From the NCBI GenBank assembly GCA_026419775.2, contig JAOPGA020000086.1:1-22173 (forward strand): DNA of 22,173 bases. The letters are read 5' to 3'. Position numbers and translations under genes: made by a program. The DNA is from Acrasis kona. Taxonomy: Eukaryota > Heterolobosea > Eutetramitea > Acrasida > Acrasidae. The notes beneath the pieces are model-generated. The model had not been told where the DNA came from. It saw only the letters and a program-made list of their open reading frames with translations, and did not search any database. This document shows, piece after piece, positions 1 through 8,509 of this stretch. Within the stretch, counting starts at the first letter, position 1. Each line of letters opens with the position of its first letter.

Positions 1-74
1 GTGTTGTGCTTGTTGACATCTGTCGACACATCATCCCCTGTCAGGTACGTATCTTGTTTTTCTTTGTAAAGTAG

Positions 75-2292
75 ATTACAATCCTAAGCGTCACACAAAG
101 AAACAGCATCATCACTGCAACCCTCATCGTCATCATTGTTACTGTATTTATACAAGGAACAACTGTGCGATGGTTGGTCAAATTGCTAAAAATTGAATTA
201 CACAACGAAAACCCAGAGGAAGAATTAAAAGACCTCATCGACAAGAAATTAGACATTAAGCCAGAAGAATTCGGCATCAACCTCAAAATCGAACATTTAG
301 ATCTATTACTTTCCCGCCTAAAAGACATTACTCCACATCCATGTAAAAACTATGAAGATCAAGAATTAAAATTCGGCTCCCATCAATTCATGAGAAAATC
401 ATTATCCATCATAATCATGCATGTTAAAAATCTCCATCAACGCCTCTACGTAAGTAACAAAAAAAAACCATCACCAACTCATCCATTTCGAACAGGAACT
501 AAATAGTAGGTTAGACATTGGAGAAGAAACTGATTTGACCACCAGTGAGATGAGAAGAATACGTGCCGAAAAAATCAGAAGAAACGTCTACAAGTCCTTA
601 CAATCCACTTGGGGATCCAATCATCTCTCCAAGTAATCATTCATCATCATCATCATCATTAACATTTATAGACAATCAACAAAAACAAGAACCATCATGC
701 AACTCATCTACCAACTCTATTTGGAACAATCAAACAAGAATTTCAAAAATCAATCCAACATTGAAATCATCAGCAACAATATAGAATCACACAAAAATGA
801 CATTCTAATCCAATCCATGATCAAGTACCAAATGTTAACCAGAACAGAAGAAACCACATTTTTTAAATCGTTCAATCCATCTAAAAAATCTCTTGATTTA
901 TCGATCGATCAAAACAATGATTTAAAATCAAACGTAAAAGTAGAAACGCTCAAAAGCGTAGAATTAAGAATGGAAGAAAATTCACCGAGCGTATTATCCG
1001 ACACGACGAGTGTATCGAGTACATCTTCACTCACAAGATTATCGACAACAATCGATCGCTCTAATCATCCCATTCCATTCATTTCCACTTCCGATCAACA
1101 ACAACAACCTACGTTTCGTAAAAGTTTTGAAATTGTCAAGAGGAGTTTCGAAAGATTACCATTTATCAAATATGAATTATCGAAATGGTGTTTTAGCGAA
1201 TATTTTCTATATTACATTCTTAGGTTACTTCATCAAGATTATTACGATTTATACATTCGATCCTTACAAAAAGCAATTGATTTCGAATTGTTATATAATA
1301 GTCACATGACATCATCATGGAATGATTGTATACAATTGATTCAAAATTTAAAATTGGAATTAATTCATTACAAGAATCGTAAATTTGATGAAATTGAACA
1401 TTTACAAAATAACGCATTCGCTCAAAAAGTGTTATTCATGTGCACTGGTTACATATCGGAAGCTTCTCATTTGGTAGCTGGCGTTAATTATTATGATCAG
1501 AGCGTGGCCAAGAGACGATTAGGTGCTCGCATTGCTTTATTGTTTGAAAAATTTATTTTTTATTTGGATCGAATCAATCAATTTCTGGTAGTTAGAAATT
1601 TCCATCAGGAAGAATTAATTTTGATTCAAGCATTGAGCATGTATCAGAGATATACACTATTGGATAAACGTAAAAATTATCATGATGATGATGATGGTGA
1701 TGACGATCAGATTGGAGATGGAAATTATAATTTGAGAAGAAATTTAATCATAAAGAAACAACAACAAGATGCATTGGAGTTGGTCAAAAAGTATCAGGGT
1801 CATCCGTTGGTGAATATGAATCGGATATTGAGGGGAGATCGAAATAATGATCGAAGATTCTTGATTGATGCATTGTATGATTTTGATGGGATGAATCAGA
1901 ATCAGAATATTCATCATGATGAATCGAATGGATTCGATCGTAATGGTGGAATGGATTATTCGATTCCTAAATTTAATCATCACCATCAAATGATTGGTGA
2001 TGGAGATGCGAATCAAATTTCGAATTTGAATTTGAGGAGGAGAACGAGAAGATTGGGTGGACACCATGAACGCACGAATGCCATTTATGGTTTGGAAAGA
2101 ATGGAGAATTTTGATTATAACAAGAGTGTTGATTTTGAATCAATTGTTGATTTGATTGATGGTGATGATGAATTTGATTCCATCACTTTTGCAGAATCAA
2201 AAAGGGAATTGAATTTTACTTGTTTGTTGTCGTCGAATGATGATGACATTGATCAAGAGATTGTTCCTGATGAGGTAATTGTGGATATGTAA
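75..2292 (+). CDS. Na+/H+ exchanger-like protein, 3' part (spliced, 5' end off the window)
   Basis: The first clear exon (from 75, after a TAG acceptor at 72-74) reads a hydrophobic helix ending TVFIQGTTVRWLVKLLKIE. This matches the last transmembrane segment of CPA1/SLC9 Na+/H+ exchangers (family pattern TVxxQGxTxxPLxxLL), which swap Na+ for H+ across a membrane. A long cytoplasmic tail follows. Introns 450-495 (46 nt) and 633-671 (39 nt), both GT...AG, join the frame cleanly into the long exon 672-2292. A further intron at 45-74 (30 nt, GTACGT donor) would add a small exon at 3-44, which is weakly supported. The tail is Ser/Asn-rich, then a helical stretch (about 1100-1670), then Asp/His/Asn-rich low complexity encoded by GATGATG-type repeats. 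AATAAA lies at 2301-2306. The gene is convergent with the next one, 103 nt away. The exchanger call rests on one helix; the tail I do not recognise. Confidence 0.6.
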
Positions 2293-2395
2293 AATAATGT
2301 AATAAAATTTTTAATTTTTTTTTCAAAAATGCATTTTCACACATATTGATGATGATTGTAGAATATTGATGTTTTAATATATTAAATTATGTACA

Positions 2396-3292
2396 TTATA
2401 AAATTTGTTCATTCCTAGAGATTGCAGATAATTGAGGAGGAGGAACGTTTGTAAATAAACTATTGTAATATTCTAAAAGCTTCAAATCAGAAGTTGGTGT
2501 GGATGGTTGCGTCATGAAATCTTCAAACATTTGTTGATGTACGCTTGATATCGATAATGGAGAAAGTAATGGTGAAAATTGTCTGTCGACTGATGAGCAG
2601 ATGCTATTTAGTTTGTTCAAAAGTTGATCTTGAGGTGGTTCGATGGTGATGGAGGGAGCAGGCGGATCAATCTTGCATCTTTTCATTTCGTAGACGCAAG
2701 GCTCTTGTTCAAAGCTTCTTTGACGTTTGTGGCGTTCTTGTTTAAAAGTGTACTGAGGATGGGCATCCATATTTGTTGGATGACTTTGAGGTTCATCTCT
2801 GAGAAGTCCTTCTCTAAGGAGGCTTTCACAACTTTCTTGTCTTAGTACGTATTGAGCTGGCTGTAGGGATCCACTGTTGGTTCTGACATGTGAAGGGTGG
2901 TTGTTGGACGGCTGTACATTAAGTATTATGATTGGGTGGGATCTGTTCGTGGAGTGTTGGTTATTTCTTGGAACGTCCCCAAATTGTATTGATGATATGT
3001 TGAAGCCTTTGAGGGGGAATTGGGATTTGTTAAGGAAGGGATCTTCTTCGGAAGTTTGTGGAGGAGGTCCTAATGATGCGTCAATCATTGCAGAAAGCTG
3101 TTGGAGGGTACATTGTGTTGATTCCTGTGCGGCTAACTTTTCTTTTGGATCAACGTGTTTGTGTGTCTTATTCATGTGTTCAAGTAACTGTGTCATGACT
3201 TCGGTAAAGTCGGTTGGGGCATCATCGTTCATAACGTCGCTATCGATCTTTGATAAGCCATTCTTGTTTCCCAATCCACTGTGCATTACCAT
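2396..3292 (-). CDS. Uncharacterised disordered protein, 298 aa
   Basis: A single open frame of 298 codons starting ATG at 3292 (a second ATG lies two codons in, at 3286). I do not recognise it. It has no signal peptide or membrane segment. It is rich in Pro, Ser, Gln, Asn and His, with short helical stretches near residues 28-75 (TDFTEVMTQLLEHMNKTHKH region) and basic patches around residues 185-210 (KQERHKRQRSF, MKRCKID). The C-terminus has a string of SP/TP motifs (FSPLLSPLS, QPSTPTSD). Such composition suggests a nuclear or phosphorylated regulatory protein, but that is inference. An additional 5' exon cannot be excluded, because no convincing promoter is visible upstream. Confidence 0.6.
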   Translation of the reverse strand: MVMHSGLGNKNGLSKIDSDVMNDDAPTDFTEVMTQLLEHMNKTHKHVDPKEKLAAQESTQCTLQQLSAMIDASLGPPPQTSEEDPFLNKSQFPLKGFNISSIQFGDVPRNNQHSTNRSHPIIILNVQPSNNHPSHVRTNSGSLQPAQYVLRQESCESLLREGLLRDEPQSHPTNMDAHPQYTFKQERHKRQRSFEQEPCVYEMKRCKIDPPAPSITIEPPQDQLLNKLNSICSSVDRQFSPLLSPLSISSVHQQMFEDFMTQPSTPTSDLKLLEYYNSLFTNVPPPQLSAISRNEQIL

Positions 3293-4101
3293 CCTTGCGA
3301 TCTTTCGTTGATAATTAAAAGGATATTGCTGTGATATATTTAGAATAAAGTCTAAAATTAAATTATCTTAACCAGGGATTGAATCTAAATATGTAAGATC
3401 CATCGGTTGAATTGGTTAAGAGAATCTTTCTTATCTTTTACTGGCGAAGGCTGTAGAATAATTTCCTTGGGTAAGAAGATGAGGTAACAGAGTAATTGAC
3501 TGATAACCTATTCTTTATTTCAACAACAATTGTTTCACACGAATCTCACTTCCTTTAATACTCACGGTAACCGTTGTGCTAAATGTTATTAGGAAAGTGT
3601 GAATACCTATTTTATCTTGATTGTAACATTCGTTACAACAAAGGCCAATATAGATCTTGAACGGCTTGGTTGTAGTTTAATAACGAGATTTCAAGAGGTT
3701 AACAGGCGCGAAGAGGTTAATTGACTCACATCTGCAATCTGGAATGATAGCACATTGTTCCTCACAGGACGTTGTGGACTGGTATTGTTTGCAACAACAC
3801 ATTAAGATGTACCAGGTTTGGATTTCAGAAATTTACTAATCTCTTCAGTCATAACAATTTTATACTAACGTTAGGATAGTTTGTGCATTATTAAACCAAT
3901 GGTAATCTTGGATGGGAAAACATATAGTATTTGCAAATTTCAGTATGGCTTAATCGCTACTTCGGGTTCAAAATCTTGTTTCAGCCGGTATCGAATAATT
4001 TATATCGTAACAGTCCGCCGATATGATGAAGAATCTACAATGGCATGTCACCAAGGACGCAATTAATCATTGAAGTAAATTAATATAATGTATGATTTTA
4101 T
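3293..4101. other. Intergenic, no gene found
   Basis: About 810 bases between the starts/ends of two minus-strand genes. Reading all frames gives only short ORFs without recognisable protein features. There is no tRNA or rRNA signature. A 9-base inverted repeat (TCTTAACCA about 3366, TGGTTAAGA about 3412) is the only structure seen. It probably contains the promoter of the 2396-3292 gene and the 3' flank of the 4102-4917 gene. Confidence 0.5.
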
Positions 4102-4917
4102 TTAAAGTATGGCTGCTGCAACTGCTGCAACACCTACTGCTCCAGCAACAACTGATGTAGCACTATTGGCTTGCTCTTCTTTTGCTAAATTCTCTCCAGA
4201 CTCATTCTGAGCTGGTGCCTTGGTTGTGGCCGGTGCTTGCGTTGTGGTTATCTCTGGTTCGGATGATGAATCAGAAACTTGAATCTTCAAAAAGGTACTG
4301 TATGGGTTTCTTTGTCTTGATGCAAACTTAAATGCAGATGGTGCGGCTGCTCCTTGATCAAAACCTCCCTCAATTGGTATATGAATTTTGGCACCGTTGA
4401 TAAGAAGATGTAACTTGTCTTGGTTGTTCGACAACAATCCCTTCACGACTTGTGTAACGTCCAATGCTTGTACAGACTCTAATGTTGAGCATTTAACTCT
4501 GACAAAACCAATTCTTTCGTTCTTTGTTAGGTATTGAAAGGAAGTGTCGACGAGGTCTACTGGGTAGTCATTGACCTGATTGATTGGGAAATGATACTCT
4601 GCGTCAGGGATAGTTTGTGCATAGTTTGTGGAGTATAATAGCTTCGACACATCGAACTCCGCCTTGATGATTTGTTTTCCTTGAAGTTGAGATAGATCAT
4701 AAGAAGAGAGTAAAAAGGCAGACTCAACGTGCACTTGATATACTACTGTGTAGTTGTCTGGCTGCTGATGGAAACCATAGTTTGGAGGTATCGTTTCCAT
4801 TTGGTACTTTGATGAAATCCAGTAATAGCCGACGTCTTTGTGAATTGGAATTGTGATTTCATCTGCGAAAGCATGATAAAATAATGCGATGATGAGTATG
4901 ATTGGCAATCTGTTCAT
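4102..4917 (-). CDS. Secreted DNRLRE/CBM96-like protein with GPI-type tail, 271 aa
   Basis: Intronless frame of 271 codons. Residues 1-18 (MNRLPIILIIALFYHAFA) form a signal peptide. Residues about 20-215 look like the jelly-roll domain of the DNRLRE/disaggregatase-related (CBM96-like) group. The cues are a beta-rich domain, a motif 'KAEFDVSKLLYS' like the xAxLxLxV strand, 'LDVTQVVKGLL' like the F-D-V-T-x-x-V strand, and a late 'FASRQRNPYSTFLKI' like the F-x-S-x-E-x...P-x-L-x-I ending. Such domains bind or act beside cell-surface carbohydrate. A Thr/Pro/Ala/Glu linker follows (TTTQAPATTKAPAQ). The C-terminus has a small-residue site (NSATS) and an Ala/Val hydrophobic tail, as in GPI anchor signals. 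So it is probably an outer-surface protein. It diverges from the EGF-like gene at 5201. The domain call is by eye and moderately sure; the secretion and anchoring signals are clear. Confidence 0.65.
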   Translation of the reverse strand: MNRLPIILIIALFYHAFADEITIPIHKDVGYYWISSKYQMETIPPNYGFHQQPDNYTVVYQVHVESAFLLSSYDLSQLQGKQIIKAEFDVSKLLYSTNYAQTIPDAEYHFPINQVNDYPVDLVDTSFQYLTKNERIGFVRVKCSTLESVQALDVTQVVKGLLSNNQDKLHLLINGAKIHIPIEGGFDQGAAAPSAFKFASRQRNPYSTFLKIQVSDSSSEPEITTTQAPATTKAPAQNESGENLAKEEQANSATSVVAGAVGVAAVAAAIL

Positions 4918-5200
4918 GTTCGTTTTGTTGGTTATGTATGGATATCCAACTGATCTGATTTTATACTTTTTCTTTTGTACATTGATGGTAAGTATGCGAA
5001 CATCAATGTCAAAAAGACAATTACTTGTTAATATTAATAGACCCGATTATGTCAGAGACAACCTGATTTTGTAAACTTTGCCGAAGAACTGCAACAATTT
5101 CCCATCAAGTTTCACCCTTCGCTTTCCTAACTTTAATAATTTCATGGATTGGTGAGTTCATTTCGCTAAATATTCGGAATATTCCCCCAGTTCAGACACA
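4918..5200. promoter_or_regulatory. Divergent intergenic region (283 bp)
   Basis: Short gap between two head-to-head genes for secreted GPI-type proteins (minus-strand start 4917, plus-strand ATG 5201). It must hold both 5' flanks. An AT-rich TTTTATACTTTTTC stretch at about 4959-4972 lies some 45 bases upstream of the minus-strand ATG and could serve as a core promoter. No specific binding site can be identified. Confidence 0.3.
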
Positions 5201-6596
5201 ATGACCCATAGTGTTGTGTTTTTTCTTGTCATCGTTGCGCTGTTCTTGGACAAGTACGACATAGGTGTACAGCCAGCTGCAAAAATAACGACTGCATTCA
5301 CACTTGCTATGTGGGTATTCATTCAAGATGGTGAGATTGGATTGAACAATCTAATCAAAATAATTAATGATATGCAATATAAATTGGTGTGGAGACAAGT
5401 GCACTATTACGTCATGTAACGGGATCTTTTGCATTTGCAACCGTTATCATGTAGGGCGTTACTGCAGATTTGACTACTCAAAAAACACCCAATCAGTGTC
5501 GAAAGTAATGTTTTGTACCTTCGTCGCGAGGGTCTCATGGTGTTCAGCGTAACAGCCAAGTCACTTCAAGTCGAAAATGAATTGTTATCTCGATTTTCGT
5601 TTTTAGTAATGGATGGATTCAATCGGTGGTCTGCTTCGGCGAACTATTTGAGTAATAATGCAGGAGTAATATTTAATTTCGGAAATTACTGATCTATTTA
5701 CTTCCACTGAGTGTACTCTAACCTTACTACTTGACGATATCGGCATTACTTCGACTCCAATCACATTTTATATTATAGCTCCACCTACTCCAACACCTAC
5801 ACCGACCCCAACGCCAGCATCCACACCAACTCCCACACAGACACCTACACCCACGCAGACACTTACACACATGCCAAAACCTACACACACATCAACACCT
5901 ACTCCTACACCTACTCCAACGCAGACTGCGACACCAATACCCACACAGAATCCGGCGCCAACACCGATCATGTCTGCGCCGACGTCCACTCCAACACCCA
6001 CACTAACATCTACTCCCACTTTAACACCAACGTCTACCCCAACACCCACACCTGCCCTAAAAGCGACTCCTACCCCAACAACCACCAACGCCAACACCTG
6101 AAATAACAACTACAACTCCTCCACCCATAATCCCACACCATCCGTTTCGTTGACACCAACTCTGAATCCATTTCTCCAATTGTAGTTGTTCAAAAAGCTG
6201 AAATTTCTTTTGTAGGATCTTCTGTGGAGAAGCATGCATTGTTAAGATTAAATATTTTGAGCGAAGAAAATGTTGTTGCGTTCGTTGATGTAAATGTTGA
6301 AAATGCTGCAAAATATAATTAATATAATGGGTGCTTATCAAATTATTTCTAGTCTTTATGGTAGTTTTGTAATTAGAAAATTAAAAGCTTCTGGTTTACG
6401 TAGTATTAAGGTTGCTGTTACGGTTGTGAGCTCTAATTTACCTGTTGAGGTTCAAGATAGTTCGTTAATACTGCAAACTGTTTTTGCGAATATAATAAAT
6501 AGCTCAAATAATGCAGGCAGTAATACTTATGGTGGTTTTACACTGAGTAGTGCACTTCTGGTGTGCATTGCTGTTTATTTGTTATTAAATTTATAA
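5201..6596 (+). pseudogene. EGF-like, Pro/Thr-stalked, GPI-tailed surface protein gene; exon structure unresolved or decayed
   Basis: Pieces of one secreted protein appear in order on this strand. ATG 5201 opens a signal peptide (MTHSVVFFLVIVALFL). Around 5262-5325 a Cys-rich piece (CTASCKNNDCIHTC) lies in another frame. From 5367 there is an EGF-like module with Cys spacing x4, x3, x4, x4, x1, x8 (ending ICNRYHVGRYC). At 5785-6100 is a stalk of Thr-Pro repeats. From about 6130 a beta-type segment follows (VVVQKAEISFVGSS), and the last frame, ending at 6596, closes with NAGSNTYGGFTL plus a hydrophobic tail typical of a GPI signal. The pieces sit in different frames. A candidate intron at 6290-6352 (GTAAAT...TTCTAG) does not join them in phase. 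Either several unseen introns or real frameshifts separate the pieces. The likely place of action is the cell surface. The pseudogene label is uncertain. Confidence 0.45.
5785..6100 (+). repeat. Degenerate minisatellite encoding Thr-Pro stalk
   Basis: About 310 bases of imperfect 6- and 12-base units of the CCAACA / CCTACA / CCCACA type. On the plus strand they read (T/S)P(T) repeats, giving an extended, probably O-glycosylated stalk. The same unit, on the minus strand, makes the shorter Thr-Pro stalk of both S53 genes (about 7180-7220 and 13340-13375). The bias to C on the plus strand and G on the minus strand makes long spurious Gly/Val ORFs on the other strand, which I do not call. Confidence 0.7.
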
Positions 6597-6940
6597 GTAC
6601 CTGAGATATCTGCCAACATTCATACATTGTGTTTTGAACAATATAAACAAAGCAGGTGACTTTTATTTCCAACAGATGAGATCACCTCGACCAATAGCAG
6701 AAACGTATTCAGATGATATTTTTAAAATGGATAAATAAACTTGACACTAAACTGTACATGACTTAGACCTGTCAGCTAAAATTTATTGATTACAATGTCG
6801 TGGTACCAGATTGCAACGTCGGGTACCCGATATCTCAATCAATAATCTCATTTCGATTTGATTTTCCGAGCTACCGAGTGATACGTTTGTGTGGTGTTTG
6901 TATGTTGATAATTTTTATCTTGTCGGTACTCATGTGTGAG
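6597..6940. other. Intergenic between convergent genes, no gene found
   Basis: No coding frame. It contains a perfect 12-base palindrome TCGGGTACCCGA at 6819-6830 and, just before it, a related GGTACC core (about 6801-6806). A related GGGTACCCAGAT occurs at about 13074, close to the left edge of the second S53 block. Significance unknown. Confidence 0.4.
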
Positions 6941-8492
6941 GTAATGTGATGGTTGAATACACTCGATAATAAAGTTGAAAGAGTTTATGGGAACAGCAGT
7001 ATTGTTCTGTTATTTATTACAACAATACATAAAGTGTTATTAATATAAGCAAAAGCAACAAAGTAATGCTGCCAATTGATGTGCTTGTCGCCGTTGATGG
7101 TAGCGACTTCGACTCCTTGTTCTCATTTATAAGAGCTGTTGTTNCATTCGTCAACTCTTCAGATATAGCAGGACTTGGTGTAGGGGTAGGTGTAGGGGTA
7201 GGTGTAAGGGTTGGAGGTAAAGTAGCTTCAAAATCATATGGTTGCACTGGTGATGTTTTGTTGTTTATCCAAGATCCAAATCCATAATTTAAATTGAAGC
7301 CTTCATCTAGTTCGATTTCTCCATATCTTTCATAATAAGTTTCTAAAGTAAAACCTGGTAAATAGTTAAACAGAATACTATTATTTCTGTTGTATATGTA
7401 CTTTCTGTCAATCTTTAACCCTGAAAGCGCAGATCTAGCAGCGAAAACTGGTGCAGATAAGCTAGAACCTGAGAATAAGCTTACACAAACTTCCCATCTA
7501 TTATTACACGAATAGCTGACAGCAGGCATATCTCTTCCTGACATAGCTACATCTGGGCAAATCCTCTTTTTCCTAATTCTATTATAAATCTTTGGTATAC
7601 TTGTTTTTACTTCTTCAATTACTTCAAACCAATACGTAGCAGATCCCATTCCGGTATCAAAAACCTGCGATTCGTTGTACGTATTGTTTACTCCTTTTTC
7701 TAGCAGGGTGGAAGTAACACAAACTACATAAGGCGAAACACAGGGGTAGTAAAGACGATGATCGGGACGATTTCCAGCGGCGGCATAGAACGTGGTAATA
7801 TTTGAGTAATATGAGAATACCTTATTTAACTCCACCTGCTCTGTAACAAAGTAATAATAGGCGTTGTCGACGCCAAACGACATGGACACATAGTCTGCAT
7901 TTTCTGCCGCATAAGAAATAGCTTTTCTCATAGTTAAAAGATCGGCTACAGGTGAAAGAACTACCTGTTTTTTGTTCAGTAAAAAGAATAGTAGGGGCAA
8001 CTTACCAGCTTTTTAGCACCTGGAGCTATTGCGTGCGCCCATTGCACATCTAAGTGACATTCTGCGTCAGTTTCTGGATCGAATAAGTTTGTATTGTTTA
8101 CTGGTACTCCATAATCATCAACTATTGACAAGCACCCATCTTTTATCGTNCAAGGTGGAAGATTAAACTGCCTATTGAACGCAGCTAACATCTCTTCTCC
8201 TCTATAACACGTTCCCCAAAGTACTATCGCAATCGTTTTGCCTTTCCCTCCTGTTGGTGACCATGGCATATTATATGCTTTTATAATGTCTTGTGGTGTT
8301 AAGAAGTCATATTGCTGTTTTATGCCTCTTGCTTTGTTTGTGCTGTCTACATCCTTAATCCTAATAGTATGTGGAAGCTTCATTTTGCAAACGCAAACTA
8401 CAACGATACAAAAAAGCAACAAGATGTTGTTCATCTCTGCTATTTGAAACTTTAAAAGTTTGCGTTGAGAGAAGTTCAGCTTCTAACCGTTC
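6941..8492. repeat. Direct duplicated block, copy 1 (S53 gene with short flanks)
   Basis: This stretch is matched base for base, with scattered substitutions and three missing codons in the other copy, at 13103-14645. It covers 76 bases past the stop codon, the whole two-exon gene, and about 58 bases upstream of its ATG. Similarity stops at 6940/13102 on the left. On the right it stops at about 8492/14645, with a possible short continuation (CTTTCTCTT) after a 10-base gap. The sharp edges and same orientation indicate a segmental duplication. Confidence 0.9.
7017..8434 (-). CDS. Sedolisin-family (S53) serine peptidase, GPI-type tail, copy 1 (458 aa)
   Basis: Two exons, 8434-8006 and 7964-7017, with a 41-nt GTAAGT...CAG intron joining in phase (AKKL/VVLSP). 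Residues 1-17 are a signal peptide. From about residue 43 the chain follows S53 peptidases: DFLTPQDIIKAYN, GKGKTIAIVLWG, and the acidic catalytic pair in ECHLDVQWAHAIAPGA (Glu125, Asp129, spacing as in sedolisin Glu80/Asp84). The nucleophile is in FSGSSLSAPVFAA (Ser311). Where the family has the oxyanion Asp (SGDxG), this protein has AAAGNRPD, so Asn208. The usual ~180-residue prodomain is absent. The Ca-site region (LDEGFNLNYGFGSW) is short. A Thr-Pro stalk and hydrophobic C-terminus suggest GPI anchoring outside the cell. Codon 95 is TGN (base 8150 is N) and base 7144 is N in a Val/Ala/Glu/Gly codon. AATAAA overlaps the stop region. Confidence 0.85.
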
Positions 8493-8509
8493 CTTTCTCT
8501 TTCCAAGTT

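Noticed and set aside
3360-3430. Possible tRNA around the CTTAACC...GGTTAAG inverted repeat
   Set aside because: The stem-to-stem span (about 56 bases) is too short and there is no T-arm or anticodon arm pairing.
5768-6109. Long minus-strand frame of Gly-Val repeats
   Set aside because: It is the antisense of the Thr-Pro minisatellite; the plus-strand reading has stalk-like sense and flanking domains.
6801-6830. GGTACC-centred palindromes as an operator family
   Set aside because: GGTACC cores also occur at several unrelated places (for example about 12499, 16028, 17609) with no common flank or position relative to genes.
7066-7287. Plus-strand frame with Gly-Val repeats within the S53 genes (also 13228-13449)
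   Set aside because: Antisense shadow of the Thr-Pro stalk and GPI tail of the peptidase; duplicated only because the block is duplicated.
8446-8459. TATA-like box upstream of the S53 ATG (ACTTTTAAAGTTTC, ACTTTTATAGTTTC in copy 2)
   Set aside because: Only 12-25 bases from the start codon, too close for a usual TATA box; conservation is explained by the duplication.
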